Shown: one piece after another, positions 18,819 through 29,446 of the stretch
Layout of the letters: every line of letters starts with the position of its first letter
How positions within the stretch are numbered: the stretch's first letter is position 1
DNA from: Clostridium sp. NkU-1
GTDB taxonomy: Bacteria > Bacillota_A > Clostridia > Lachnospirales > Lachnospiraceae
Assembly: GCA_001312405.1 (NCBI GenBank)
Contig: BBDR01000007.1
Span: forward strand, 124,001-188,000
Length of the DNA stretch: 64,000 bases
Reading direction: 5' to 3'
Translations under genes and position numbers: made by a program
Notes under the pieces: model-generated
Database searches by the model: none
The model's input: the letters and a program-made list of their open reading frames with translations, nothing else
What the model was told of the DNA's origin: nothing

Positions 18819-20039
18819 TCAGTGCATCCTCATTATTTCATTGGCCCACACCGCCGCAAGATTCACTGCCCCCCGGAATCCCGCAAGGGGAGGTTCATAG
18901 GAATGCCGCCAGATGTCATCAGGCGTTGCAATCTGCAGGCTCTGGTCCCTTTTAGCCATACGCAGCAGCTCGCCGCTGCCCATAAGGATGCCCCTTGAAT
19001 CGCCAGCAATCCTCTCTTTGGCAGCATCATCCAGATAAGCCATATGAGGGCCTGCCATATGAGGGCAGTCGCAATAACAATCGGCTTTTGTGAAACCAAA
19101 CCATTCTTTACCATATTCACCGATTCCCTGCACGACATCGGCATGTCCGGCAAGGATCAGCCTGTTTTCATTTCTGTGGACCCGCAGGAAACGGCCGAGC
19201 ACAGCCTGAATGGGAGCGGTCTGCTCCAGGGCATTTTCCTTTTCTTTCCGGATAAACGCCTTGTCAGCGGGCCGGCCCCATAGGGCTGCCCCGTTTTCCA
19301 GCCAGTCAAGGGTTCCCTGTATCCCGTAAGGACGTGCCATCAGATAAGGTGTGCCAAAGCGCTCCTGAAGATATTTTGCTGCGGCTTCTCCCTCCCTGCG
19401 AATAACAAAGTTCAAATGAGCTGCGCCTAATGTTTCCAGTTGGGAGATGCTTGTTCCAGAGGTCATGGTGCATAAATGCTCCATTCCCAAGGCACCTGAG
19501 GCCAGGCGGCAATCTCAGCGGCATCGGCATGAAAACGAAACATGTCCGCACAGGAGCCTATGATATTAAAGGAGGGCTGTTCCGTCCGGGGCATTTCCTT
19601 TGAAAAGGTTTTGCATAACTCCAAAAGGGTCAGTTCCACTCCCTTGTGCCCGCAGATATCAAATCCCCCTGCAGTCAGCGGAATCAAACGTGTGCCGGGG
19701 AATTGGGGCGACAGCTCCTGGGCCAGGGCTTTTAAGTCGATTCCAATTACCTCCGGCACGGAGGAGGGCAGCAGGAAAATCGTTTTTATGCCCTGGGTTT
19801 CCGATACCCACTCCACCGCACGGGTCAGACGGCTGGTATCCCCCATGGCAATATCGGTTTCTCCGATATGGGTTGAATAGAGCTTCCCGCCAAAAGAACC
19901 CATCCGGTGAAGAAAGGTCCTTCCGTAGGCCATATGCCCCATGCAGCCAAATTCCACCACTGCCGACTGGGCGATGCCGGACAACGACCAAAGTGCTCCC
20001 ATCCGCTGACAGGGGCGGTGCTGTTTTATATAGTCCCAT
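18819..20039 (-). CDS. Nitrogenase component 1-like protein, K/N-type subunit (frameshifted)
   Basis: Third gene of a nitrogenase-like operon. It starts at ATG 20039, overlapping the previous gene by 14 bases, with AGGAGG upstream. Visible motifs are PPCQRMGALWSLSGI and VEFGCMGHMAYGR, each carrying a Cys like the P-cluster ligands of NifK/NifN, then FLLPSSVPEVIGID, which lacks the Cys usually found in the TTCMAEVIGDD-type motif, and GGFDICGHKGVEL. A second half follows after a break near 19487, with a Rossmann-like core and the Cys-rich stretch ADCYCDCPHMAG. Another break is near 20005. Restored length is about 405 residues, shorter than true NifK. Likely a group IV nitrogenase-like reductase subunit. 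Confidence 0.72.
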
Positions 20040-21302
20040 TGGTCTGTTCCTCCTTTTCTGTCTTAAGTGCCCTTGTAATGCGTTCCAGCAGGACAATGGT
20101 TCTCTCATATCCAATATGGCCGTATAAGTCCAGTATGGGAACACTGGGAGGATTGTTCTGGCCCCTGCCGCCCCAGTCGCCCATTACCAGATCCGGGCAC
20201 AGTGCCTCAATGATCTGCCTGTCGGCCTGCTCATTAAGCATCAGACAGATGATGGGATTTATATCCCGCCCTGTCAGGGCTTCTTTCCATTGTGAGTCCG
20301 AGGGATAAAACTCAGGCATGTGTATCATGATGGGAGCCATTCCAAACTCCAATAAATATGCCGACAAGGGCAGCGGCTGGACTGTGCCCAGATTTGCGCT
20401 GATATACTGCAGGCCTTTCAGCTGTGCCACTGCCTTTTTCTGCGCCTTTTTCGCTTCTTTCCGCTGCTCGGCAAACTCATGTGCCATTTCCAGGCCCAAA
20501 TGCTGCCCGATCTGTGAATAAGTAGTTTCTATCTCCCTGACATTGTAAATATCGTGGAGGCTGACAAAGGGGATATCATGTTCCTTGGCCATCCATTGGG
20601 CAAGAGGATCCATAAATGGGGAAAGGACCAGATTCAGTCTTGCGTTCCCTGAGGATATAAAGTCATCCAGTGAGGAATCCGGTGCCAAAAAGCGCAGGGG
20701 CACGCCCTGGCGTTCCAGAAATGCAATCAGATGAGGCATGGGAACATGCTCCTCCAGGGTACTGCGGCCAAGGACATTGACGGTTGTTCCCTTGTGTCCG
20801 GACTTTTTAATGGTTTTTCCCATTGCCAGAAGGGTCTTCCAATATCCTGGTTCGTAGCCGCCGCATTTGAAATTCCCCAAGGAAGGTGGATGAGCATTGC
20901 TTTTACCTCTGGCTGCATCTCATGGCAGATGCTTTCCAGGTCAAGGCCAATGAGCTCAGGTACACAGGTGGAAAGAAGTAAAATAAGCCTTGCACCTGCC
21001 TCATCCATTTCCCGGATGGCCTCCATCAGGCCCTTTCTGAATCCAAACACCACCTCTTTGCTGTCAAGGACGTAATTCCAATGGAAAGCCTCTTCCCCAT
21101 ATGGGGAGGAAAGAGGGATGTTGCGGCTGTAGTACCCGCATTCGGCAGTGCCGATAAGGAGGTGGATACACCTCTTATTCTAGCGGCCAGGGCCAGTGCT
21201 GTGTGCATAGGGCAGTGGACGCCGGGAAAAGCAGCAGGTGTCAGCTGGCGGACAGCGTCATGCTCCTGACAGCTGACAGGCATTTTAAATGCTTAATGTC
21301 GT

Positions 21303-21306
<4 letters not shown>
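20026..21306 (-). CDS. Nitrogenase component 1-like protein, D/E-type subunit (frameshifted)
   Basis: Second gene of the operon; its ATG overlaps the stop of the H-like gene (ATGA). Motifs in order are GVHCPMHTALALAARI, LLIGTAECGYYSRN and LLLSTCVPELIGLDLESI, three Cys placed like the P-cluster-type ligands of NifD/NifE, then GNFKCGGYEPGYWK. The C-terminal half has VNVLGRSTLEEHVPMPHL and ILDLYGHIGYERTIVLLERI. Breaks are near 21283, 21165 and 20878. Restored length is about 425 residues, shorter than NifD. The FeMo-cofactor ligands of real NifD cannot be identified, so nitrogen fixation is unlikely. It probably pairs with the K-like product to reduce an unknown substrate. Confidence 0.75.
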
Positions 21307-22127
<821 letters not shown>

Positions 22128-22148
22128 TGCAGCACCTCCTGAATTATT

Positions 22149-22180
22149 GGTTAGATCAAACTAACCTCTGGCTAAATATA
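22149..22180 (-). promoter_or_regulatory. Operator GGTTAG-N6-CTAACC and -10 box of the nitrogenase-like operon
   Basis: GGTTAG (22149-22154) and CTAACC (22161-22166) form an inverted repeat with a six-base centre. On the minus strand a TATATT -10 candidate (complement of 22175-22180) lies eight bases upstream of it, so the operator sits at or just after the start of transcription and eight bases before AGGAGG. The same repeat occurs at 23340-23357. Confidence 0.65.
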
Positions 22181-22254
22181 TCAGACCGCAGTGCTTATGG
22201 GAATGGCTTTATCCGCAATTTATATGAACATATCCTGAATAACAGTTACCAGCA

Positions 22255-22284
22255 CAAAAAAACACCCATGAAAAAACATGGGCG
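22255..22284 (-). terminator. Rho-independent terminator after the AraC-type gene
   Basis: On the minus strand CGCCCATG (complement of 22277-22284) pairs with CATGGGTG (complement of 22263-22270) around six T, followed by a T run. It separates the regulator from the nitrogenase-like operon. Confidence 0.85.
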
Positions 22285-22302
22285 TTTCCTTGTGCCTGCG
22301 GC

Positions 22303-23106
22303 TTATTCTCCCCTGAATTTGCTTGGAGCCACTCCAAAATGTCTTTTAAATATACGGCTGAAATACAGGGCATCCGGGTAGCCTGTTTGCTCCCCAATGA
22401 TTCCTATGGGAATGGAGGTTGTGACAAGCAGCTCCCGGGCGCGGTTCAGACGGTATGTCCGCAGGTAGTCTGCCGGCCCCATGCCCGCATACTTTTGAAA
22501 AACGTAAAACAACCGGTTTTCATTGACTCCGTTTTGCATGGCCAGTGAATTTACGGTTAACCCATCCATGTAGTGGGTATGAATGTACTCTGAAACCGAT
22601 TCAAAAAGCTCCTGTGCGCCGTACCTCGTCTGGTTCCTGGCACACAAAAAGGTTTCTACCAGCGTCCTGCGGAACAAGGCTTCCGTTTGAAAGGCTGCCA
22701 GGCTGCCGGGACGGTTGGCGGTTGCGTACAGTTGATGAAGCATATCGTATAGCTGGGGACTTTGCCCGACGGTTAAGCTGAAATGGGTATTTTTCAGTTT
22801 CATGGGAGGTGATTCGTTGCAGGTTTCATAAAGAACAGAAACGAATTCCCAGTCTTCCTCTCCAATAACCCGTTTGCGTATGGCGGTGTCTGCCGAACCA
22901 TGGACAACAACCCCTGGTTTTATAAAATAGGGCGTATCATTAAACTGGTATTCAGCGCTGCCGGAAAGCGGGAATATAAAGCCCGGATAAGGAGCAGTCT
23001 TTTGTATGCCTTTACTGCCGGCCGGTATTTTATAACGGTAAACCCCCTGTATTTTAAAAAGCGTGGAAGCAAAATGCTCCACAATCGTATTTAATTCCAT
23101 TGCCAT
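22303..23106 (-). CDS. AraC-family transcriptional regulator
   Basis: An intact 267-residue regulator. The N-terminal part is a cupin-like sensing domain (FIFPLSGSAEYQF, YFIKPGVVVHG) and the last hundred residues carry two helix-turn-helix units: LTVNSLAMQNGVNENRLFYVFQKYAGMGPADYLRTYRLNRA and IPIGIIGEQTGYPDALYFSRIFKRHFGVAPSKFR, seen here as the usual AraC signature in separate parts. The start could also be the second Met two codons later. It lies on the same strand as the nitrogenase-like operon but ends in its own terminator. By position it may activate that operon, the surface protein gene, or both; many AraC proteins of this form respond to metals or siderophores, but no ligand can be named. 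Confidence 0.88.
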   Translation of the reverse strand: MAMELNTIVEHFASTLFKIQGVYRYKIPAGSKGIQKTAPYPGFIFPLSGSAEYQFNDTPYFIKPGVVVHGSADTAIRKRVIGEEDWEFVSVLYETCNESPPMKLKNTHFSLTVGQSPQLYDMLHQLYATANRPGSLAAFQTEALFRRTLVETFLCARNQTRYGAQELFESVSEYIHTHYMDGLTVNSLAMQNGVNENRLFYVFQKYAGMGPADYLRTYRLNRARELLVTTSIPIGIIGEQTGYPDALYFSRIFKRHFGVAPSKFRGE

Positions 23107-23299
23107 GGCTCCACATCACATTCCTTAGATCATAAAAATATTGATAGTATCACAAAGAAAGGTTCATCCGGCAGAAGATCCTTCCCTATCATCATACCAC
23201 AGGTATTCTGTTATGAAAAAGGTATTCGAAGAAATATTATGGACTTTACAAAAAAAAGGCTGTTGAGAAAAAAGACTCATTCCTTCTTACATATCTGCA

Positions 23300-23357
23300 T
23301 TGACAACAGGTTACCTCCCCGATATACTGAGATGGCAATGGTTAGTTAAGACTAACC
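23300..23357 (+). promoter_or_regulatory. Promoter and shared operator of the surface protein gene
   Basis: TTGACA (23300-23305), 17-base spacer, TATACT (23323-23328) is a near-consensus promoter. GGTTAG (23340-23345), six bases, CTAACC (23352-23357) follows at about +5 to +22, seven bases before AGGAGG (23365-23370). Arms and spacing are identical to the site before the nitrogenase-like operon. The arms resemble the core of DtxR/IdeR iron boxes, though those have closer arms. Confidence 0.75.
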
Positions 23358-23375
23358 GAAAAACAGGAGGATGCA

Positions 23376-26300
23376 ATGGTTAAGAAAGAGTTGATTCAAA
23401 AAGCAGTGGCACCAATATTGACAGCTGCTTGCGTACTTTCCCAGTTTGGCGTAGCCTGGGCGGGCGTTACAGGCAGTTCCATGGCAATAGGAGAGAGGGG
23501 CATATACATACAAGGCGACTGGAAATATGAAAATGAAAGCTGGAAACATTATGAGGGCACAGGAACCTTAAGCGCCGGCTGGATCCAGAAGGCGTCGGGC
23601 TGGTATTATCTCCGCCCGGAAGACGGAACCATGATGACAGGATGGTTTCAGGATGATAAGGGAATAAAGTACTATCTGAATACTTCCAACGATGGTACAG
23701 AGGGGCAGATGCGCTCCGGCTGGTACCAGGATGGAAGCGGAACATGGTACTTTTTTAATACGGCCAATGAGGAAACCTTTGGGGCCATGAAGACAGGGTG
23801 GCAGTGGATTGACGGATATTGCTATTATTTTAGTGCTGCTGACGGAACAGACATGGGAAAGATGTATACAGGCCAGACGACTCCGGATGGATATTTTGTT
23901 AATGGAGAAGGCTGCTGGGCGGAGCCTGACGGTAAGGTCCATTATGAGGCGGGCAGAGGCTTAGCTTCAGCACCGGCAGCAGAAAATGCAAAGAAAACAG
24001 TGTCTTCCGGTGGGGGAAGCAGTTCCTCCGGCAGAAACAGTTCCTCAAGTGGAGGCAGTTCCTCCGGCAATGAGAATAACGGAAGCGGCCCCAACGGGGA
24101 GGGGGAAAATCATAACGAAGAAAACAAAAACCAGGAAGGTAAGGAGGTTTTTGTTAATGAGGAAAAGACAAAGCTGGTAGACTTAGGCTGGATACAATAT
24201 GCAGTAATTGCTTTCCAGGAAGGAAGTATAGACGATTATACCATTGATGTAGATGGGACAGATATTACGGATGTATGCACAAACGTAGACGATGACGGAA
24301 CTGTGGTTAAATGGCAGACGACCTTATGGAATCCTGGTACCATTACCGTTACCAGGATTTCTGACGGCAAAGAGCAGAACGTAAAGGTTGGAAAGGGCTC
24401 TATGGCAGAATCGCCGGAAAGAGGCAGCCTTGTTTCGGCTCCCAGTGCGATCCTGACCAACGGATCCATATCAGTCTTTGACTATTGGCTGGATAATTAC
24501 GATAATAACGGCAATGTACGTGTAAGGCCTGAAAAGACTACCTTCGTTTAAGCGGAAAGAGTCAGGAGACTTCTCCTGAGGTACCTGCCGATTATTACCT
24601 CCCGGATACCATGATTGATAAAGATGGAAAGGGCAGGATCCAGCTTAAGCTGTCGTTAAAGACTCTGGCACAGGAAAAATGGTTTGACCAGTTAAAAGCT
24701 GTTAAGGCTCTGGATGCTGAGAACTCTATTTTAAACAAGAACCTTGTGTTTACTACTGCAATCGAAACAGAATATGGAAAAACAGGAGTAATTACAATCC
24801 AGCTTCCTCAGACTAACCTTTTTACCCGTGGGCGTTATCAGCTGAATCTGTCTTCCGGATACAGCAAGGCAGCCATGAATGTGCCCCTTCATCTTGTGGA
24901 CAACAGGCTTTTTGTGATGAACTTAAATGCCCTGAACCCCAGTCCAAAGCAGGGAGAAGACTTTGCCTTTAATATTACAGGACCGGCTGGGGAAAGCTTT
25001 GGAACAGAGATCCTGTCACCGATTTACAGGGTGGATCTGACAATGCCTTCAGGAAAAGTAAAGTCTCTTACAGAAATAAACCAATGGTATGAGATCGGCT
25101 CCATGCTTCATATCTGCGGTACAGATACGGATGACAATGTGATTACGGATGAAAACGGTATCTATACGGTTACGGCATATGCAAATGGCTACCAGACAAT
25201 GTCTAAGAAAGTGGAAGTTGGCAGCAATTCCCAGTCTGGAGCAGGTGACATCAAAATTCATGCAATGGCAGGATCTTTCAGCATTGACGCAATGTCCAGC
25301 GCTACGGTTGTCATTCCAGATGGCGGTTCCGGAGGCTCCGGTTCTTCCGGAGGTTCCAAAATGAACGGATTTTTGATATTTGACCATGACCTGCTGGCAA
25401 ACGCATTGATTTTACACGAGATTAACCATGTAAGTGAGGACAGCGAGGCGGTAGTGCAGTGGTGGTATGACCAGAAAGCACAGGCTGTTATGGATGAAAA
25501 TGCTGAGATTTTTTATGATTTCACCCATTATATAAATGCAGTTAAAGATGAGAAGCTGGGGGCTGGAAAATATCTTTCCTTTGAAAAATACAAGGAAATC
25601 CAGACAGGGGGAGAAACCGGAAACCGCCCATACCAGATTAAGCGGGTCCTGGAAGACGGAAAATTAGGATCAGTTGAAAGTCTTCTTTCTGTGGTAGGAA
25701 AGACGGCTCCGGCCCTTAAGGGTGCAGAAGGAAAGCTGGGCGAGACTTTGGTGCTGACCTCTGATAAGGATTTAGAATATATCTCCAAGATAACAGCACT
25801 TTATCTGGACAATTCTGCAATCGCTCTTAGAAGTGACGATTACATTAGAGCTTATAAGATCAGCGAGGCAAAGGAAAGCGTTTCCATTCTGTCAAAAACA
25901 GAAGGAGCAGGAGGCGGTACACTTCAGCTTACGGAAGGGGAACACAAGCTGCGAATTGTGGCAGAAGGATACAAGGAGCAGACGGTTGTTTTACATGTGG
26001 TTAAGGAATTGGAAAAGTTTAAACTTTCTCTGGCTGATAACCCTGACAGCAGATGCTGAGGAAGCGACAGCTTACCATGTGGGACAGATGGTTTCCATCA
26101 ATGCAGCAGCCGATGAAGCCGATGAAAGCCAGGAGAAACTTCGCGGTGATTTTATGAAGAACTTAACAGGGGTGACTCTGACTGACCCGGATGGCAATAT
26201 AAGGAAAGTGCTTTCCAAGGAACAGGGAGGATTGTTCAGCCAGGACAATTATGAAAAAGGAGATTATTCTCTCACACTTCAGAAAGATCTGTTTCAGAAG

Positions 26301-27126
26301 GCCGGCAGGTATACGGTTCTGGTGACTGCCGAAGGGTATACTGCCAAGCCCCTGACCTTTGAGATCCTGGAAGCTGCCGGGAATCCGGTTGAAAATGAAA
26401 AGCCAGCTCCTGATGTGGTAACGACAAAATACGTGAAAAAAAGCAATCTTCAATCCGGCATATTACCGTGTAACCTTTGATGCAACAAATGAGAAGGCAG
26501 CAAAAGAGTACCTGAATGCAGATAAAACAGTTTTTGTTAACGGAATTCCTTATAAAAAGGTCATATCGTTCTCAGGGTCCAAACAAAATGAATTTAAAGT
26601 ATCAAAGGATGAAGCCTCTGCAGTTGTGAAATATCTTGACTTCACGGCAGATGGCTTTACCGAAGAAGAAAATGAAGTGGTTATTGAGGTAAATGGCTAC
26701 GAGACATTGACGTTCATTGTCCCGTTATCTGACCCTGAAGCAGATGTAGAAGGAAAGAGTGCTGTATCTCCTAAGGCAGAGGAAGAGGCTGCAGAAACGA
26801 GGGAAGATAAGACAGAAGAAATGAAGGAAGAACCGGTAGAAACGGAGGAAGAGAAAACAGAAGAACCGAAGGAAGAACCGAAGGAAGAACCGGTAGAAGC
26901 AGGGGAAGAGAAACCAGAAGAAGCTAAGAAAGAACCAGCAGAAGCCGGAGAAGACAAACAAGAAGAAGCTAAGAAAGAACCAGCAGAAGCCGGAGAAGAT
27001 AAAACAGAAGAAGCCAAGAAAGAACCGGCGGAAGCAGTGGAAGACAAGACAGAAGACACCAAGAAAGAAACCGTAGAAATCAAGGAGGAAAACGAAAAAG
27101 AAGCTGCAGAGAGCAAGACAGAATAA
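23376..27126 (+). CDS. Large secreted cell-wall-binding surface protein (frameshifted)
   Basis: It starts with a signal peptide (MVKKELIQKAVAP, hydrophobic core, AWA cleavage). Residues about 50-200 hold choline-binding-type aromatic repeats (SAGWIQKASGWYYL, MTGWFQDDKGIKYYL, RSGWYQDGSGTWYF), then a Gly/Ser-rich linker. The long remainder has repeated beta-type units ending in motifs such as AYANGYQTM, VAEGYKEQTVVLHV, TAEGYTAKPLTFEI and EVNGYETLTFIV, which recall DUF1533/Shr hemoglobin-interacting domains. A Glu/Lys/Pro tail ends it. Frame breaks are near 24550, 26050 and 26450. The stop at 27124 is followed in the same frame by 36 more plausible codons to 27237. About 1250-1290 residues in all. 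It probably sits on the cell wall and binds an external ligand; heme or hemoglobin is a guess. Confidence 0.72.
26917..27051 (+). repeat. Three 45-base tandem repeats in the acidic tail
   Basis: Units at 26917-26961, 26962-27006 and 27007-27051 each encode EEAKKEPAEAGEDK plus one residue, with few changes. Looser Glu/Lys/Pro-rich copies flank them. Copy number is likely to vary between strains. Confidence 0.85.
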
Positions 27127-27258
27127 TTTCAGAAAGATACTGCAAAAACCAATGAGAAAGCTTCTGACAGCCAGGGAAAAGAGCCGGAGGAAGAAGTGAA
27201 AATTATAAAGACGGCTGACGTGTCAGTTGGAAAATAAATAGGTGGATTAAAAGACGGT

Positions 27259-27295
27259 GAAAAAGAGGGGTACAGTAGATTTACCCCTCTTTTTC
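27259..27295 (+). terminator. Rho-independent terminator after the surface protein gene
   Basis: A perfect 14-base stem (27259-27272 with 27282-27295), GAAAAAGAGGGGTA and its complement, with a T-rich 3' arm. Confidence 0.88.
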
Positions 27296-27508
27296 ATGTT
27301 TAATTTAAAATGCATTTCAACCATTTTTCAAGAACCGCTATTCTGGAAAAATATTTTCAACCATGGCGATTGCCTGATAAAGCATGGGCAAAACAATGCA
27401 AAACTCACGATGCTCATCACCACCAGATCCATGGGAAAGAGGTGATTGTACAGTAAAACAGAATCAGGTTTGGAGTGGTTTACAGCCATACCGCGCATAA
27501 GAAACGAA

Positions 27509-27538
27509 TTGACAGAAATCTGTAGTCAAGAGTATAAT
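27509..27538 (+). promoter_or_regulatory. Promoter of the GntR regulator gene
   Basis: TTGACA (27509-27514), 18-base spacer, TATAAT (27533-27538), 44 bases before the ATG. Confidence 0.7.
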
Positions 27539-27582
27539 CGTTTCATAACTAGAAACCAGTAATACGAATTGAAGGTAAAAAT

Positions 27583-28281
27583 ATGGATTATATTAAAAGT
27601 AACAGCCAGCCGGTTTCCGCTGATTATGTTTTCAACAACATCAGAAAACGTATTTTAAAGCTGGAATTAGAGCCTGGAACCAGGATCAGTGAAAATCAGA
27701 TGGCAGAAGAATACGGGGTATCAAGAACCATCATCCGTAACGCCTTTGCAAGGCTGAATCAGCTTGGGCTTCTTACGGTATACCCTCAAAGAGGAACCTA
27801 TGTAAGCCTCATTGATCTAAAACTCATCGGAGACCTGTTGATTTTAAGGACTGCCGTGGAAAAGGAAGAGCTTTATGAGCTGTTGTCCCAGAGGGACGAA
27901 GAGAAAATTAATAAACTTGTAAAAGAACTGGAGGATAATTTAGAAAAGCAGGAGGCCTACCGGGGTGTAGAGGGGTATGACCTGGAATTTCAAAAGCTGG
28001 ATTCGGCATTCCACCGGGCCATTGCAGAAAGTGTGGAACGGTATAATCTTATAAAATTGCTGGAGGATTTAATGCTCCACATTTCAAGATGGCGGAATTT
28101 TGACGTGGCACTTGGCAAACGGATGCCCTGCCTGATTGACGAGCACCGCAGGATCGTCGATGAAATCAAAAGCGGCGATTTTGTCAAAGCCCAGCAGGCC
28201 ATGGCAGATCATCTGGAAACCATATCTGAAATCAGGGAGAAAGCAAAGGAGAGGTATTCTCAGTATTTCTTAAACATTTAA
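27583..28281 (+). CDS. GntR-family regulator, FadR/FCD type
   Basis: An intact 232-residue protein. The N-terminal winged helix shows YVFNNIRKRILKLELEPGTRISENQMAEEYGVSRTIIRNAFARL in parts typical for GntR, and the C-terminal all-helical FCD ligand domain has LDSAFHRAIAES and DEHRRIVDEIKSGDFVKAQQAMADHL with the metal/ligand His residues. It lies upstream of the 2-hydroxyacid operon, and two tandem TTGTATAC sites precede that operon, so it is the natural candidate regulator, probably responding to an organic acid or acyl-CoA. Confidence 0.9.
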   Translation: MDYIKSNSQPVSADYVFNNIRKRILKLELEPGTRISENQMAEEYGVSRTIIRNAFARLNQLGLLTVYPQRGTYVSLIDLKLIGDLLILRTAVEKEELYELLSQRDEEKINKLVKELEDNLEKQEAYRGVEGYDLEFQKLDSAFHRAIAESVERYNLIKLLEDLMLHISRWRNFDVALGKRMPCLIDEHRRIVDEIKSGDFVKAQQAMADHLETISEIREKAKERYSQYFLNI

Positions 28282-28480
28282 TCCGGCTGGACAAGAAGAA
28301 ATGGTTAGAAATCCGCAGCCATATGGATTTTAAGCCGTTTGCAGCAAAAACAGCCGATTATTTGTTTGTAAGAAAAAGATTGTCACAAATTAGACGATTG
28401 CCAGGAGAGAAGGAGAGAGGCATCGTTTGAACCAGGTTCCATATAATATATAAAGAGCATCCTGTTTTTAAAAAAAGTTA

Positions 28481-28608
28481 TTGACAAATTGAACAAATTT
28501 TGATAATCTATGCATGAAAAAAGTGTATCTTACTTACATTTTATTTTTTATATTAACTTGTATACAAGGATACACTTTTTATAAACACAACTTGTATACA
28601 TGTATACA
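28481..28608 (+). promoter_or_regulatory. Promoter and tandem GntR-type operators of the 2-hydroxyacid operon
   Basis: TTGACA (28481-28486) with TAATCT at 28504-28509 forms a promoter candidate. Downstream, ACTTGTATACAAGGATACA (28556-28574) and ACTTGTATACATGTATACA (28590-28608) are direct copies 34 bases apart, each built from TGTATAC/GTATACA palindromes typical of GntR operators. The rest of 28282-28662 is AT-rich and shows no gene. Confidence 0.65.
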
Positions 28609-28662
28609 TATATATTTTTTTCGAAAAGATTGTTATAAAATAGACAAAGAAAGGAAATAACC

Positions 28663-29431
28663 ATGTTTACATTAGGAGTTGACATAGGCTCTACCACCTC
28701 CAAAGCGGTCATTTTAAAAGACGGACAGGAGATTCTGGCTACTTCCCTGGTTGGGGCGGGGACAGGAACCAACGGACCGGACCGGGCAATTGAGGCAGTA
28801 CTTGCCGCAGGGAATTTAAAGCTTGAAGAGATAACCTCTGTCTATGCCACCGGTTATGGAAGGAAGCTGTTGAAAAATGCCGATGGTGAGATGAGTGAAC
28901 TGAGCTGCCATGCAAGGGGCGTCCACCATCTGCTCCCGGAGGTGCGGACCATCATCGATATCGGCGGCCAGGATGCAAAGGTCCTTTCCCTGGGGGCCGA
29001 CGGGCGCCTGATGGAATTTTTGATGAATGACAAATGTGCGGCAGGAACCGGCCGGTTTCTGGATGTCATGGCAGGAATCCTTCAGCTTAAGATTGAAGAT
29101 CTGGAAAAACAGGCAGCCTTTCAAGTCAGCCGGTCAAAATATCCAGTACCTGTACCGTATTTGCTGAATCAGAGGTTATATCCCAACTGGCAAATGGAGT
29201 CCAGATCCCGGATCTGTTGCCGGCATCTGCCGGTCTGTAGCCAACAGAGTGGCGGCTCTGGCAAAACGGACTGGTGTGAAAGAAACAGTGTGTATGAGCG
29301 GCGGCGTTGCAAAAAATGGCGGAGTACGAAAAGCCATGGAGCAGGAGCTGGGCCTTCCAATTACCTATTCGCCAATGGCTCAGCTCATGGGTGCTTTAGG
29401 AGCGGCGCTTTACGCTTATGATAAATTATAA
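28663..29431 (+). CDS. 2-hydroxyacyl-CoA dehydratase activator ATPase, HgdC/FldI-like (frameshifted)
   Basis: An ASKHA-fold ATPase that injects a high-energy electron into 2-hydroxyacyl-CoA dehydratases. [18 protein letters not shown] is the phosphate-1 motif, [13 protein letters not shown] phosphate 2, and [16 protein letters not shown] the adenosine motif. The two Cys that bridge a [4Fe-4S] cluster across the dimer are in [11 protein letters not shown] and [12 protein letters not shown], the latter visible only after correcting breaks near 29118 and 29215. Restored length is about 256 residues, as in HgdC, HadI and FldI. It is first in the operon, 15 bases ahead of the dehydratase. Confidence 0.92.
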
Positions 29432-29446
29432 AAGGAGGAAGTTTTC

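Noticed and set aside
26917..27051. CRISPR-like repeats
   Set aside because: The 45-base units are contiguous, in frame and encode an acidic tail, with no spacers.
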